Shown: piece by piece, positions 23,917 through 38,800 of the stretch
Layout: every line of letters starts with the position of its first letter
Position numbering within the stretch: position 1 is the stretch's first letter
DNA from: Dioscorea cayenensis subsp. rotundata
Lineage: Eukaryota > Streptophyta > Magnoliopsida > Dioscoreales > Dioscoreaceae
Length of the DNA stretch: 64,000 nucleotides
NCBI RefSeq assembly: GCF_009730915.1
Contig: NC_052486.1
Coordinates: 22,163,589 to 22,227,588, forward strand
Direction of reading: 5' to 3'
Notes under the pieces: model-generated
Seen by the model: the letters and a program-made list of their open reading frames with translations, nothing else
What the model was told of the DNA's origin: nothing
Databases searched by the model: none
Made by a program: the position numbers and the translations under genes

Positions 23917-24225
23917 ATATTCCCTTCGTTTCTTTTTTACTTGTCACAATTACCTAATTAATACCAAAATTAGTTGAAGGTAATTAATTTGTTACTTATA
24001 CTTTATAAAAAAATCAATTATTTTTCAAAATTATATCTAATTAAAACTATAATAAGTAGAGTATATGATTTAATACTTAATTAATTGTAATTTATTAAAA
24101 ATTATATAAATATATTAAATTTAAAAATAAATTAAAAAATCAATTATTTAATATTGTATAAAATTTTTAATGTTATGATAAGTAAAAAACCTAACGAAAA
24201 GATAAAAAAAAACGAACCGTTTCTA
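23917..24225. mobile_element. Degenerate Stowaway-like element
   Basis: The left side reads CCCTTCGTTTCTTTTTTACTTGTCA. The right side, reverse complemented, contains TTCGTTAGGTTTTTTACTTATCA. This resembles the ends of the element at 408-674. The termini and TA target site are not clean, so the boundaries are approximate. Confidence 0.4.
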
Positions 24226-24279
24226 TTAATGTTTGTGTGTTCCAAAATTACCCTTTATGTTATTAATTTTTAACTTCAA

Positions 24280-24659
24280 TTGTTTTCATCTTCATCGATT
24301 CCTCTTGATTGTATTTTTCCAACGATCGTTTGCCGGATTTTCAGCGTCGTTCTCGTTGGTAGATCCATCAACATCGGCCGCCGGAGCTTCAGCGTCGACC
24401 GCCGGATCTTCAGCATCGGACGCCGGAACTTGAGAAGACGGAGGACAACACCCACAATCTGCAGAAATTGTAGAAACAAAGGTGTTTTCACCGGAGCTCT
24501 CATCGTGAAGCTCACCGCCGGGCCACAGTGGTAATCCATCACCATCACCATATCCATCTCTTTGATTCTTTTGCATCCTTTATTCTAATCTCTTGTTTTT
24601 GTTTCTTGATTTGTAGAGGTGGATGCTAAGAATTCCAAATTCGTGCAGGAGCATAACAG
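24280..24659 (+). other. Possible untranslated 5' exons of the SEC1 gene
   Basis: A GC-rich patch (about 24300-24540) stands out from AT-rich surroundings and holds two to three copies of a 22-24 bp unit starting CCGCCGGA(G/T)CTTCAGC. It is followed by a small exon-like segment 24617-24659 with an AG before it and a GT after it. Frames exist on both strands but none resembles a protein. Given the SEC1 start codon at 26828 on the same strand, leader exons are a reasonable guess. They could belong to an unrelated transcript. Confidence 0.25.
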
Positions 24660-26827
24660 GTGAAACCGATTTCCCTTGTTTTCTCAATCCCTAATTTATT
24701 TTTCTTGGTCTGAGATTCTTTAACAATGATTGATTCTTTTTATTGTAAAATTTCTCTTTTTTTTAGGTGTTCAATCAATCTTAGCTCTGTATTTGTTTTA
24801 GGTGCTAACAATATTGGTTATATTCAAGTTTGTCATTTTTATCCTTTAACTTGCTAATAAATTAACATCATACACATTCTGACTCTCTATTTAAGTATTC
24901 TAGATTTGTTGCATTTGGGAGAATCTCTTGTGTCTTGTGTCTTGTTCTTGCTATGTCAGCTACATCACACTTATTCTTGTTTTTTTAGCAATTCTAGTGT
25001 TGTGCATTGAAGAGTGAGCAATATGGAGGCTCAGCACTTTCCATAGGTATCAGGTAAACTAGAACAGCATGAGCAACCTACATATTAGAGTTGGAGTTTT
25101 ATAAAAGCATCAATTCTAGGTAAAAGAACATTAATTTTATTATCCAATATCTTCTGCTTAGGTTTCACACTAAATGTCCAACTCTTATATGACCTTTATT
25201 ACAATTGCTGAACCATCATCCAGACCAATACCAAAGTGTGCTTCATTGACCCAATATCAAAGCATGCGCTTCTTTGATAACATGTGACTGCCATTAAAAA
25301 GCAGTTATGTTCTCACATTTTGTTAATGTTTCTAAAGATGATGTCTGTGATTGAAACCCAGCATTTCCTTTCCCAAGTAACCCTATATCAGCTCTTAGTT
25401 TTAACATTCATTTTCAACAGCTGTATATTGAACCAGAGTTCATTCCTTTCCCTAATTCTTTTTATTGTTATTTTTTTTTCACTAGTTTGTTGCTTCCTTT
25501 TGAATTCATTGAACTTGATATGCTAATTTTGTTCGAGTTGTGTGTTATCTTACGTAATGATTGTTCATGCCCTTCCTTTATGCGCTTTGGTGACTTCTGT
25601 TCATTTTCTCATTTTTAAATAAAATTATCGATTGATATAGGATAAGGAACTGTTTTCTTGTTAGATAGTGAATAAAAGTGAAAAAAAGGAGTGAATTTGG
25701 GAAATATATATCAGATTGCAACTTCAGAATTCATGATGTTGTAGATTTTGTTTATGTAGAATAGTTTTTCAGTACAGTCTTTAATGGAAATATATGTTTT
25801 ATAAACCGTGCCCTCATATATAAGATATATACGCTTTGTCATGATATATCCTGTTAGGCATTGAATCATCAACCAAGTCCATATGAAAGATGAACAATCA
25901 TTTGTTGTTGTAGCGATTCTAAAGTTTCTACAATCCATGATGCCATGGATATTTCATTTATATTAGATATTTCTTTTTCTATCTTTCTTTTGCATGAGAT
26001 TCACAAGGAGTGATATATAGCTTTAGAGTCAATTTATTATCTATAATTAGATGGTGCCACTGAAACAAACCTAATAATGCCTTTGACCATTGTTTAAAGT
26101 GAATTTGTGAGATTATGGCTTATTAATTAATCTATATATATATATATATATAGTGTGCATTAACTTCTTGTCCTCTTAAACCACATAAAAAAAACTCGTT
26201 CAAGATCTTGCATTTTATCCCTTCTTTTCTAAATTAATTTATCACATCTTCCATATTTTTACAGAATTAAGAATAATATCTTGATAGTATAACTACCCTA
26301 AAATATTTAATAGATATAAGGCCTGTTTAATTTGTCTTACAAACTATGTTCTTATAGCTTGAGGTTTCCAAAATGCACGCAACCAAATTGAAAAACACAA
26401 AACTACAAACCTATTTAAACATAAAGTGATTCACAAAGTCATATTATTTAATCTTATTTCGAAGTTCTTTTGAATTATCTTCTCTTTTTGTCTTACCCAC
26501 AAATACACTCTTTTAGAGATATATATATATATATATAGTGTTTGCTATGTATATATGTATGTACATATGCATATCCTTAATCTTAAGGAAGAATAATACA
26601 AATATGAGAACACTAGACTCACTGACTTTAATGAAAATAGTATTCTCTTTCCACACTTGCACAAGAGCAAGAGAGGTATATAAGTTAATTTGAATTATAG
26701 ATATTATTTCATTTATGATAATACCATATATTATGCTATTTCATCTGTTTAATTTCACATTAATAAGGTCTTGCTTATCCTTGTACTCTATTTTATGAAG
26801 GTGCATCGATCTTGAAGTTCAGTAGCC
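24660..26827 (+). other. Upstream or leader-intron sequence of SEC1
   Basis: T-rich, intron-like DNA with (TA)n runs near 26132-26152 and 26519-26538. I see no coding exon. A possible acceptor (AAG before GTGCATCG, about 26800) precedes the start codon at 26828. Confidence 0.35.
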
Positions 26828-29800
26828 ATGGCGGATTCTGATTCCTCTCATGGTGGTGTAGAACACAAGAACTTCCGTCAGATCAGCCGGGATCGTACGC
26901 ACCTTCTGATTTTTCTTTGTTCTTATTTTTTTGATCTTATTGAGTTTCTTTTTTTTCTCTTGTTTTGATTTAATGATGTTTGGTTTCTTGTTTGATTTGA
27001 TGATAATGTTCGTGTGAATGCGATTGGAATCTTGTTCTTCTAGGAGAGAGATTCTAGAATGAAAATCTCTGATTTGTTTTCTTTCGATTGAATTGAGGAA
27101 ATGAGATTGTTAAAGAAAATGAAAGATATCTCTATTTTTTTCCCCATTTTGTTGAATTTGGTGAAATGGGGAAAGAATGTTAATAAGATTGAAATTTGTT
27201 TTCTTGTGTTTGGTTAGAAAGGAAAAGTGACATGAATAAGCTAACAAAAGACGAAAGTTTATTTTATTTCAACCTACAATGCCACATTGGATGCTTTCTT
27301 TGCCAGATCCTTAACCCCTTGTTTTTTTTTGAGAAAAAAGATCCTTAATTTTTATTTTATTTGTTTTCATTATGACCCTTTGGATATTTTGTCTTGTCGT
27401 GGCCTTCATGGATTATTAGGAGTATGCTAAGTTATGCTTTGTGCAGAGGACACCTAGCCTCGGTGCATTGCGAGTTGTTTGGTGTATCATAACTAATAAG
27501 CCAAGAATTTCTACAAGACTTTCAGATTTTCATGGCTATTTTGTTGATTTTTTTATGTTCATATTGAAAAAAAAGGAGTAATCCTTTATATTATTGGAGA
27601 AAAGAAATTTCCTTTGGTATTAATCCAAAGTTTAGATCACAGTATCTTTAGTAGGATTATTGCAGATTTGGTGTTAATTTTTATGACTAATGACTCATAT
27701 GTACAGTTTTTCATGCTGTGCACTTGGCTCATAATGTGTATGACATTTGATTCATAAGTCAATCATTTTTCCAAGTTTGTTTTATGATTTCTGTAGGTTT
27801 ACTTCATGAAATGCTTCAATCAACCAAGATGAAGGACTCTAAAACTTCGTGGAAGGTAGTTTTCATATAACATTATTATTATTTTTTTATTGTGTCTTGT
27901 TCACTTGTAGGCTCAGGCGTTTGGGAAGGATGTGCGCCTTCTAAAATTGAAAAATGCCAATCACTCATGCTTCACTTAATTTATATTTTTCCTGAAATGC
28001 ACTATGTTGTTTATCAATCTTGTAGTGTGCAGTTTTAGTACTTGGTTATAAATTATTGAAAATTATTTATAGTTGTAATTAGAGGGGGTACGGGCTGAAA
28101 TTTGGCCGGAGCCAGCCCGTACTATAGTGGGTCAACTGGGTTGATTAACCCTGCCGAGTTGCCTGGTCCAACTCAGCGAGTTAAAAAAATAAAAAAATAA
28201 AAATCCTGCTTGCCATGGGTTTGGATCCCATGACCTTCCCTTCATCAAAAACTAGCCTAACCACTTGGGCTACGCATTTTTTTTTCATGTCATTGGGAAT
28301 ATATATATATCTATAGATAGACAATTATTGACTTCAATTCCCTGAAAACATCAATATGGGTATAAATGATGACAATGCAATAAAAAAAAACTCATGCCAT
28401 ATTTCTTTTAGTTCTAAAAAAATATTTTTATGTCCTAATTGTCGCAAACATTAAAAGTGAGTGAAAACATATTGTAAATAATAAGTTTTCAATTGTCACC
28501 ATTAAACATTAAATTAAAAATTATAATGGATGATTAGAAATGTCCTTAAATTTGATAACAAAAAGTAATGATAGTAAACCTTGTAGTTAGTGATTTCTTG
28601 TTTTGCACTAACAACATATTCGGTACAATCATATCAACAGAGTTTTGATAGTTAAGGCAAAGGCAAACCTTAATAGTGATAAATAGTTAGTGAGTGGCGA
28701 CTGTGGATTAAAGAAAGAGATCTACTTTAGTTTTAATTTTCTTTATACTCAAGAAATATCTTGACAACTTAATTCAATAGAAAAATGAATTGAGTACAAT
28801 TGCCTCCATCCTGTTTTTAAAGTTATTTTGAATTTTTTTGATTTGTCTCAAATTTCTTTTTAAATTATTAAAATTTATTTTTTATTTTTAAAATAATGAA
28901 TTAAAAAAATTTATTATTTGTCTTGCTTTTATATATATGTTTTTAAAACAAACCACAAGTAAAGCATAGAGTAGTGGGTAAGGTTAATGTCTGTTTTCCC
29001 GGCTCGGCCCGCCGGTTTGTGAGGGAGTATCGGGCCGGGTCCAGGTCACCATAAGGTGACCAGTGACCCGCCGGGCTAAACTGGCCTGACACTGTATGCG
29101 GGGCCGGTCTGGACCCGGCGGGCTTGGTTAATTGGGCCACGCCCCTTTAGATTTGATTGGAAAACTATTTTATATTGAGGATTATGTTATTTCTATAGCT
29201 GTTTTCATGGACTGAACGGGATCAACCCTCAAGTCACGCCAGTGTGACTTATATTTCATGAATATTCAATTTTTATTTCAAAGGAGAGGGATTGCTAGCC
29301 TTGGTGGAGACATTATGTCAGGGGTGCACTCCTCATGAGCCTTGACTTTGTTTTTCACTTTTTGATTTGTTGTTATGATATCCTCATGAAAATTTACAAT
29401 ATATAGAGAAAAATGTGGTAATTTTGCTTACGCACAGAAGGTGCCTGGTGAGATGGGTCTCAATACCAAATAGATTGAAGGAGAGTTATTAGAGATAATA
29501 CACTGCACAATAAAAATAAAGCCTCATCTTTCTCTTGGTGTCCACCTTAAGAGATATTGTTTTATTAAACGCCCTTGATGAATGGGAAGAGTAGTTGCAT
29601 CTCCACCCAATGATTGCGTTTTATAGGCTTGGCATGGAAGTTGCTTCAATGCTCCTTGAACTAGATGAGGAGAAATGGATCCCCATATTATGGAGCTTCT
29701 TAAGGACTTTCAAGATACGTTAACTAAATGTGTAAATTAATGTAAGATTTTGCTTATTCGATTTGACATTTTTTAGGGTGATGTACTCAACCGTACACCC

Positions 29801-32800
29801 TTCCCTTATTTATCCTAGTTTTCTCACTGCTCCAAAGACCATAGTTTTCCAATCTCTTAATATCTAGTATCCCAAAAGTTCATGTACAGTAGGAGAGCTG
29901 GTATTTTATTTTGGTTAAGTGACCACTCCGGTATTTTATTTCTCTCTCAAGCTAAAGAGTCGGTTGTTTGAATCATTCCCAGCCCAAAGGTTGAGGGTTT
30001 GTAGCTTATCCACGTATTTATAAAAATTAAAATGTCAGAACCCAAATTTTATAAGATTCAAAACCATGGCATGTCTTGATTTTGCAGATTTTTCCGTTAA
30101 TATAGGTTAAACTGTCAAGTTTCTGTTATGCTTCGTTTTTATGCTGGCTCTGAAGTTTGTTCATTGAGCTAGTGCGGGCTTGGCATCTAATGGATTCATT
30201 ATCAATTTTTTTGCTGCTGCAAGTCTTCATTTTCTTTGTTATATGGAACTCATATGCATGATTTTTGGTTCTCATAGTTTTTTTCTTATGGCTTGATTGC
30301 TTAAGGTACTCATCATGGACAAAGTGACTTTAAAAATCATGTCTTATGCTTGCAAGATGGCAGATATCACTGATCAAGGAATTTCCTGTAAGTTTTCAGA
30401 TACTTCTTAATCTCAGACTTTTCTCTGGTAGTGATACTTTGCCAACACTAAGTAGACCACCCATACACCTGTTTTGGTAGCCATGCCCTATCAACCATTG
30501 ATTCAGATGGGTTTGATTAGCAACATGCCCTCATTGAGGCAGTCGGATGAGAAGCCTCATGAAAAGTTGATACAACATTGTTCTTTCTGCTTTTGCTTGT
30601 TTTGTTGCAATTGATGAGGAACTAATTCTCTCATTCTTGTCACTGCTTTCATCATACTTTTTTTACAATAACTATAAAATATAGTATGGGTGTCATTGCA
30701 CAAATTGCAAGCTCAAGATTTGTATTTGTAAATCCTAGAGTGACAATTTCTTCACTTGTTTGTTGCTGTTTACATGGTAAAATCTAGAGGCACTTGCACA
30801 TTCTCTTTTTCTTCTTGGGAGGATTGCATTTTATTTTCCCCTTATCTTCTTCTATGATAAGATATCATGTACATTTTGTGCTTCTTTAACAGCTTGTGTT
30901 TTTTATTTTCAGTGGTGGAGGACCTTTTCAAGAGAAGACAACCATTACCTTCAATGGATGCCATATATTTTATCCAACCATCAAAAGAAAAGTAAAGGTT
31001 TTCTCTTGATTTAATTTATTTCCTCTTACAAACTGTTTGACAATGAACCTCACGAAAACCGTTTAGAGGATCTAGATGCCTCCCCTTTCATCCTATTCAT
31101 AGCTGTTGTATTATGCACATTTATTAAATGAGCCGAAAGGAACGGTTGTTGAAGTACAATCTTTGCAAGCTTGGCTTTGATATATGGAGGGATGTTCAAT
31201 AGCACCCTCTGTGTATAAAAATCATATAAAATTATAGAAAAGTGCACATATCTAAAATTTAGCAATTGTAGTTCAAGTTCAGCTGAAGCTCTAACTCTAA
31301 ACTTGTAATTAACCTTAATATAGTTAAGCAGTGCATGTTGGCTTCAACTTAACTCATGTCCTTTGTGGTTCTCTCTAAGAGCTTGTGTAAGCAAGCATTC
31401 AATTTGGTATGTTCAAACTTTATGATTAAGTTGTATTTATACTCAGCACGTGGATTTCATCAAGATTTAAGTTCCTTAGTGTTCTCAAAATCAATTTTGA
31501 TCATGTAGTTGTAGGATATTAGTACAAAAACTTATAGGTTCAATTTTAGCTCATGCCTTGACTTGTTATGATCATAGTTCAGTGCATTGTTGGTTGTAGA
31601 GGTGCTGCCTTATTGCCGTGATATTCACCATCTATTATGCAAATACTTGGGATGTGTCAATATACTAAAGTTTTGAGATTTTTGAATGATTTAAAGAATT
31701 CACCTATTATGCAAAAAGAAAAAAAAATTCTTTACATTATCCACATAAACATGATTACCCATAGAGGTGTTGTAATCTTGTTAGTTTCTCGTACCAGAAA
31801 TGTTGTATCTACAGATACTTGATAGGACAAATTAACATTTGGCCTATTTCTAAAGTGATCTGCATATTCTTCATGGTGTTATGTAATTAAGTTTGAATGC
31901 TTTCTTGAATCATTTTCAATAATTATCTTGTTTCTTTCTATAACCTCGCCTTTTGTCTTATTAGCCTTTTCGGTGGTATGCAGTGTAGTGATGTTCTTAT
32001 CTGACATGTCAGGAAGATGCCCTTTGTACAAAAGGTACATACATAAGCTGTTGGGTGTTATGTTCCTCATTTTCTGGTGTACATTGCATTTCTTAAATCT
32101 CACTGGGCAATTTGATTTTCTTCTAGGGCATTTGTATTCTTTTGTTCAACCGTACCTAAAGAATTTGTGGCTCACATCAAGAATGACATGAGTGTAATAC
32201 CTCGTATTGGTGCACTGAGTGAGGTTATTCTCCTTTATCAGATTTCTCTTATACTACCAATCTAGTAGGACTAGATTATTCTTTTAGCAGGTGGATAGAT
32301 TCATTTCAACTTTTTATGTAAATTGGATTTCTTGTATGCTTGTTACTGACTTTGTCATTTGTGACTAACATTTACAGATGAATATGGAATACTTTGCCAT
32401 TGATAGTCAGGTACCAACATTTCATTCTCTTTTATGCACACAATTAATTGTCTGCTATTTGTATGAATGCTCCAGTGGTCTTTTTATTTCAAAGTTTCAT
32501 CTAACAGACTATGAATAATAATTCAATTCCGTCTTATGGTGCAAAACGCGCAGGGATTTATCACTGATCAAGACATGGCCCTGGAGGAGTTGTTTGCAGT
32601 AAATGCAGAAAAATCAAGCCAGTATAATACTTGTTTAAGTACAATGGCTTCCCGCATTGCCACTGTGTTTGCTTCATTAAGGGTAAGAATGTCAAACTCG
32701 TGTGAATCTGATTTCTGGAATTATGTATGTAATTCATCTCAAAGATTATCATGTTTGATGTGATGTATAGTTTATGTTAAGGTATATGTACTGAAGAAAG

Positions 32801-35800
32801 ATATGCAATTCTATGGAGAAACAGTTGTTGTGAATTTGGGCTACCTAATAGCAGTGTGTGGCACTAGAAGTCACGTTATCTGATCCATCTAACAGCCCTG
32901 AGGCCCATTTATACAAAATTCTACCATAAACATCTACCTGATAAATTGAAAAAAAATGTGGTATTAGGGATTTTGAATTGATCATGTTTCACAGTGATAT
33001 CTCACCAAGCACATCCAACTTTCAAGTTCTGACATACTCTAATGCTTCAGGAGTCTATCCATTTATTTTTTAAGTGTGAACCCTTTATGAAAAACTGAGC
33101 TTGGAAAAAAAATTGTATTTGGTTTGTTTCGAAGTTAAATTATAAATTTCATATAATTTACCTCAGGAATTTCCTTATGTGAGATATCGTGCTTCCAAGT
33201 CAGCTTTGGATTCTTCTTCCATGACAACACCTCATGATTTACTGCCAACAAAGCTTGCTGCTGAAGTTTGGAATTGCCTCTCTAAATACAAAAGCACAGT
33301 TCCTAATTTTCCCCAGAAAGAGACATGTGACTTGCTCATTGTAGACCGTTCAATAGACCAGGTAAATGTGTAGTTCATTTTTGTCAATATTCTCTCATGA
33401 CTGTGTTAAAAAAAGCTAATTAATTTTGAAGAGGCACACACAATTTCGCTGCTGCAGATTGCTCCTGTCATTCATGAATGGACCTATGATGCAATGTGCC
33501 ACGATTTGCTAAACATGGATGGAAACAAATATGTGCAGGAGGTGAGCATGCTGTCCTTTATCTTTTTTCCCTCAACGAGACAAGGTCTTTAAGGCATAAT
33601 CTATAATTCTAAGGCATTAAAAAATCAATATCATTTTCATGATCTTATAATCATTGTCCAAAAAATGAGAGTTTCATGGAATTACTATGAGGCAAATTGT
33701 TTGTCTCTTGAACTGTCCTTCTGCAGATTCCAAGCAAAACAGGATCAGAAGCAGAGAAGAAGGAAGTCCTTTTGGAAGATCATGATCCTGTTTGGCTTGA
33801 GCTACGACATGCACATATTGCTGATGTGGGTTTCTTGATCTAGCTTAGTTTCTTCTCAATTAACAATTTCAAATTTTCCTAACAGCCAATCGATATATCA
33901 GGCTAGTGAAAGACTACATGATAAAATGACCCACTTCATGTCAAATAATAAAGCAGCACAAATTCACCAAGCTTCAAGGTAAACTTTGAGCAGCGTTCAA
34001 ATCCAATTATGAATATTTGCTTAATTATTCATGCTATAGTTTGTATACGCCATCAATTAGATGAAGGTTGTTAATTAGTTGGACTTGTTGGCAAGTCATG
34101 CCGTGGATAAGCATGCTCTAACATCATGGAAACCTTGGTTTTGAAATTCAGCCAAAAAAAATTGAGTCAAGAATGAAGGTTTGGATTTAGTAAAGCCCAA
34201 TTAGGCTGAATTTGGGTGATTTGGTCTGCGATTTGTGTAGTTAAAATTGGATCAACCTGGCTGAACTAGAACTAGAGGCTATGCAAGTTCGGTTCTCCCC
34301 TAAATATCATATAAGCTAGGACCTGTTAGTGAATTGTGTGATTTGAGCAGTTGAACCATGAAACTATTGACCCGGTCTCTGTTCACACGGTTTAAGTGGG
34401 TCCATATAGTTTTTTTTTCTAACTAATTCTTAAGAAAAATTGTGCCATTTTGGTGACGGTTTATTTTTTAAATATGAGATGAAACTTGTTTTATCTAGTA
34501 TTTTTTATGCCTTTGATTTAAAAATGAACTTATTATTTAATATACTATAATTTATATTTATATTTATTTTTATTTATAAAATATTGTTGGAACCTCTTAA
34601 CTACCAAGGCTATGATTCAAAAGAAATTCTGCTTTATTTAAAAAATAAGAAATATTTGAAACAAAAAAATGTTTCAGAAATTATTTCATGGCTTCATTTA
34701 TCAGGTTTTTTTTTGGAAGATCAAAGGACTTTCATTTTAAACATATTTTTATATTCTGTGTTTTTGTCCTACATAGTTTATTCATCTTGGCAAATCAATG
34801 TGAAACATGAATTATGGTTGTTGGATTATGTTGCTATTTGCCATTGCTTCTAATAATTTTATATTCATCTTTGTATAAAGAGGTGGTGGTGAACTCTCCA
34901 CGAAGGATTTACAAAAGATGGTTCAAGCTTTACCACAGTACAGCGAACAAATGGATAAGTTATCCCTTCATGTTGAGGTTAGATGTTTTTCAAATTTGTT
35001 CATTACATATGCGTAAAGCCTTTTGCTTTTTTTGGTCTAAAAGTTTATGGTTTTAAATAAAGATGTAAAGTACTCTCAAAGAAAATATGCATTGACATAC
35101 TTCCCATAATTGATAAGAGTTCAAAGTTCACAGTGGACACAACACTCAATGAAGAAGCCTCACAGTTGCATTAGGTTTAACTGGAAAAGATAATGAAGCT
35201 CTTACTATTAGCTTAAGTTCAAAACAATAGAGACACTCAAATATAAAGACTAAAAAGGTTGCCAGCTAGGAAACTGCCACAACACACAAATCATGAAGCA
35301 AATTCAGTAAAAAGCAGATATCCAATCAACAACCATTCTTCAGTTACCATTCTTCAGTTGTTTTGTCCAATCACAGCTTTCTCCCATGCATGCTACGTAC
35401 ACAGTAGCCCAAACTCGGTTTGTAGTCAACTCTCCATAGCTTTTGAGTAATATCCTCAACATCCTTCCCTTACTCAGAACTCTCACTCCTAGGCCTCACG
35501 AAAATGCATGAACTTGTGATTAGGCAATCTTTTTGTGAAGACATCCGCTACTTGGTCATGGGTGTTGCAATAAGTTACTTTTAGTGTGCCTTCTTTTACT
35601 AGGTCGCAGATGAAGTGATAATGTGTGTCGATGTGCTTAGTTTGCCCATGTAAAGTGGGATGTCGAGTGATCGAAATAGCTAACATGTTGTTGCAGTGAA
35701 TGGTTGTTAATACAGTTTGCTTTTCACCCAAATCTTCAAGAAGCTGCCTTAGCTAAACAACTTCGCAAACTGCTGAAGTGACTGAGATGTATTTTTCCCC

Positions 35801-38800
35801 AGTGCTTGATAAGGAACACGATCATAGCTGAGCCAAGAAAGAAGACCCAGCTGGATGTACTCTTCCTGTCATCTGGCAAGCCTCTCGAGTCATTGTCCGT
35901 AAATCCTACAAGCTTGCATTAATTGTGTGTGTAATGGAGTCCAAAGCTCACAGTACCTGATATATAGTGTAAAATCCACTTGATCATACCCAGATGATGA
36001 GTTGTCGATGCTTGCATGAACCGTGAGACTACCCCAATTGCATGCATTAGATCTGGTCTAGTATGAGTTAGATATAGTAGGCCTCCCACTATCTTCCTAT
36101 ACCGAGAGGGATCTACTCTTCCTGAGTTGTCTCCTCAATGGAGTGTCTAGTTTGAATTCATGGGAGTGCTGATTGGTTTGCAGCCCCACATTCTAGCCTT
36201 CTTCAAGAGATCTGCGTATTTTTGTTGGGATGCATACAAAGATCCACTATTTGCTTTACTTGTAAACCTAAATACCTCAATGGGCTTAAATCAGACATTT
36301 TAAAGGTTCTTATCATATTCTCCTTAAATTCTGCTAGCATCTCTTCAGAAAAACTCATGTAAATGATATCAACGTACAGATAGAGTAGCAAAATGTTTAA
36401 ACTTCCTGATTGCTTCTGATATACTGTTAGCTCGTTTTGACTTCGCATTAACCCCGGCTGATGAAAATGATGATCAATGTGACTATACCAAGCTATGGGA
36501 GCCTGGCGAAGTCCATACAGGGCCTTTCGTAGTTTGTAGACTTTATCTTCCTCTCCTTCGATGATGAAACCTTCAGGTTGTACAATGTATACTTCTTCCT
36601 TCAACTCACTGTTGAGAAAAATTATTTTTGTGAAGACAGGAGAAATAGTTTGTATATCTCATTAGTAAAGGAGTACAAGGATATATATAGAGAAATGTTA
36701 GGGTTTTGTGGTATGGGCCCAATATGGCCCATTAACCAAACACAAACTATAACATAATTCTAACACTCTCCCTCAAGCTGGAGCATATATATCGAGCATG
36801 CCCAGCTTGTTGCATAGATTACTAAAGACTTTAACATTTAAACCCTCGGTGAAGATATCCGTCAGTTGCTCAGACGACTGGGTATATGGCGTAGAGATGA
36901 CTCCATTCAGTACCATATCACGAACATAGTGACAATCAACCTCCACATGCTTGGTACGCTCTCATGGAATGATGGATTATTTGCAATGAAGATGGCGGCC
37001 TGGTTATCACACACCATCTCGTGACAGGTGTTGTGATAGGGAAATCCCAACTCGAGATAGAAAAGATCGCACCCAAAACCATCTCATAAGTCGCTCCCGT
37101 GTCATTGATCCGCACTCGCTCGCACTCAATCTCGAAAACCACATTACGCTTTCTTGCTTCGCCCAAAGAACTAAGTTTCCACCGACATACGCATGTGAGC
37201 CCGACGTAGACTTTCTGTCCCCTCTATCACCAGCATAACCCGAGTCAAAATGTGCTGCAACGTTTAGGTGACCATGATTCTTGTAGAGAAGACCTTTGTT
37301 TGGAGCTCCTTTAACATATGCAAGAACCCTCAGAGCACCCTGCCAGTGAACTTCTCATGGCTCATGCATAAACTGACTCAGGAGTCCAACTGCGTAACAT
37401 ATATTAGGACGAGTAACAGTTAGATAAATGAGCTTGCCAATCAGACGTTCGTATTGACCAGGATCTTTGAGAAATGGGGAAGATGTTTTCCAAAAGGGTG
37501 ATGTCTGCTCAATAGGTGTACTCTCTGGTTTACAACCCAATAAACCAGTCTCCTTAAGTAAGTCCAACACATACTTTCGCTGTGAGAGCGTCATCATTCC
37601 TTTGGCATATGCAAACTCAATACCAAGGAAGTATCTAGGTCGTCCCATGTCTCGTGTAACGAATGCTTCATTAAATGCTCCTTAGTTCTCTAAATGCCCT
37701 GGCGATCGCTACCCGTCAACAAGATGTCATCGACATATACCGCAAGTATAACACAACCAGATGAAGTGTTCTTATAGAACACAGAATGATCCACATTACA
37801 CCTGCAAAAACCATATGCAACTGCAATTACACTAAATTTGTCAAACCATGCACGAGGACTTTGTTTCAGACCATAGATCACTTTCTTGAGTGGCAGACTA
37901 GATTCTCCCCCTGAGCAACATACCCCGGAGGTTGCTCCATAAACACTGTCTCAACTAAGTCTCCATAGAGAAAGACATTCTTCACATCAAGTTGACAGAG
38001 TGCCCATGATCGATTCATAGCTACCGACAGTAGAATGCGAATGGAATTCAGACGAGCAACTGGTGAAAAAGTCTCAGCATAATCAACACCATAAGTTTGA
38101 GTAAAACCACGGGCCACCAACAGGGTTTTGTAGCGATCAACTGACGACGCTGGCATCAGCAGGGCGAGGCACAAGCTCCCATGTATAACGAGATCTCAAG
38201 ATTTCCATTTCCTCATCCATTGTCGTTTGCCATTGTGGAAGCAAACGTGCATCTTGGTAGTTCCTGGGAATTGACTCAGCAGACAAAGAAAGAGCAAATG
38301 TGCGGAAGGACGGGTGAAGATTATCATAAGAAACAAAAAGGGAGATGGGATGTTTAGTACAAGAACGAATACCTTTGCGAAAGGCAATGGGAAGATCAAG
38401 AGACGGACCTGCATGGTCCAGGGAGAGGACCGGAGAGGGCGGAGCTTGCGGTGGTACACGTTGGCGTCGATGATAAACCTGTCCAAAACGACCATCATCT
38501 ATATCCAATGGAGGAGGTGTCACACTAGGCATAGGCACAGGCGGAGGGACCGAAATAGGGATGGGGAGAACAATATCAGATGACGTAGTTAACATATCGT
38601 GAGAAACTGAGTTAGAAAAAAATGATTGAGACTCAAAAAACGTGACATCCATATACACATAATACTTCCGACTAGTCGGATGAAACAACCGGTATTCACG
38701 TTGGGTGCGGGAATAACCAACAAAGACACATTTAAGCGCACGCGGGCGCAACTTGTCTAAACCAGGAGTTAAATCCTGAATAAAACCAACACAACCGAAA

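Noticed and set aside
24233..24576. Overlapping frames on both strands rich in Ala/Ser or Arg
   Set aside because: They arise from a short GC-rich repeat. Neither strand gives a recognisable protein, so a leader exon is likelier.
28211..28275. tRNA gene on the minus strand
   Set aside because: Box A and box B are present but there is no paired acceptor stem or anticodon arm, and it continues into a SINE-like body.
38314..38583. Plus-strand frame rich in Arg within the inner copia
   Set aside because: It is the shadow of the minus-strand integrase-RT linker, with no family match.
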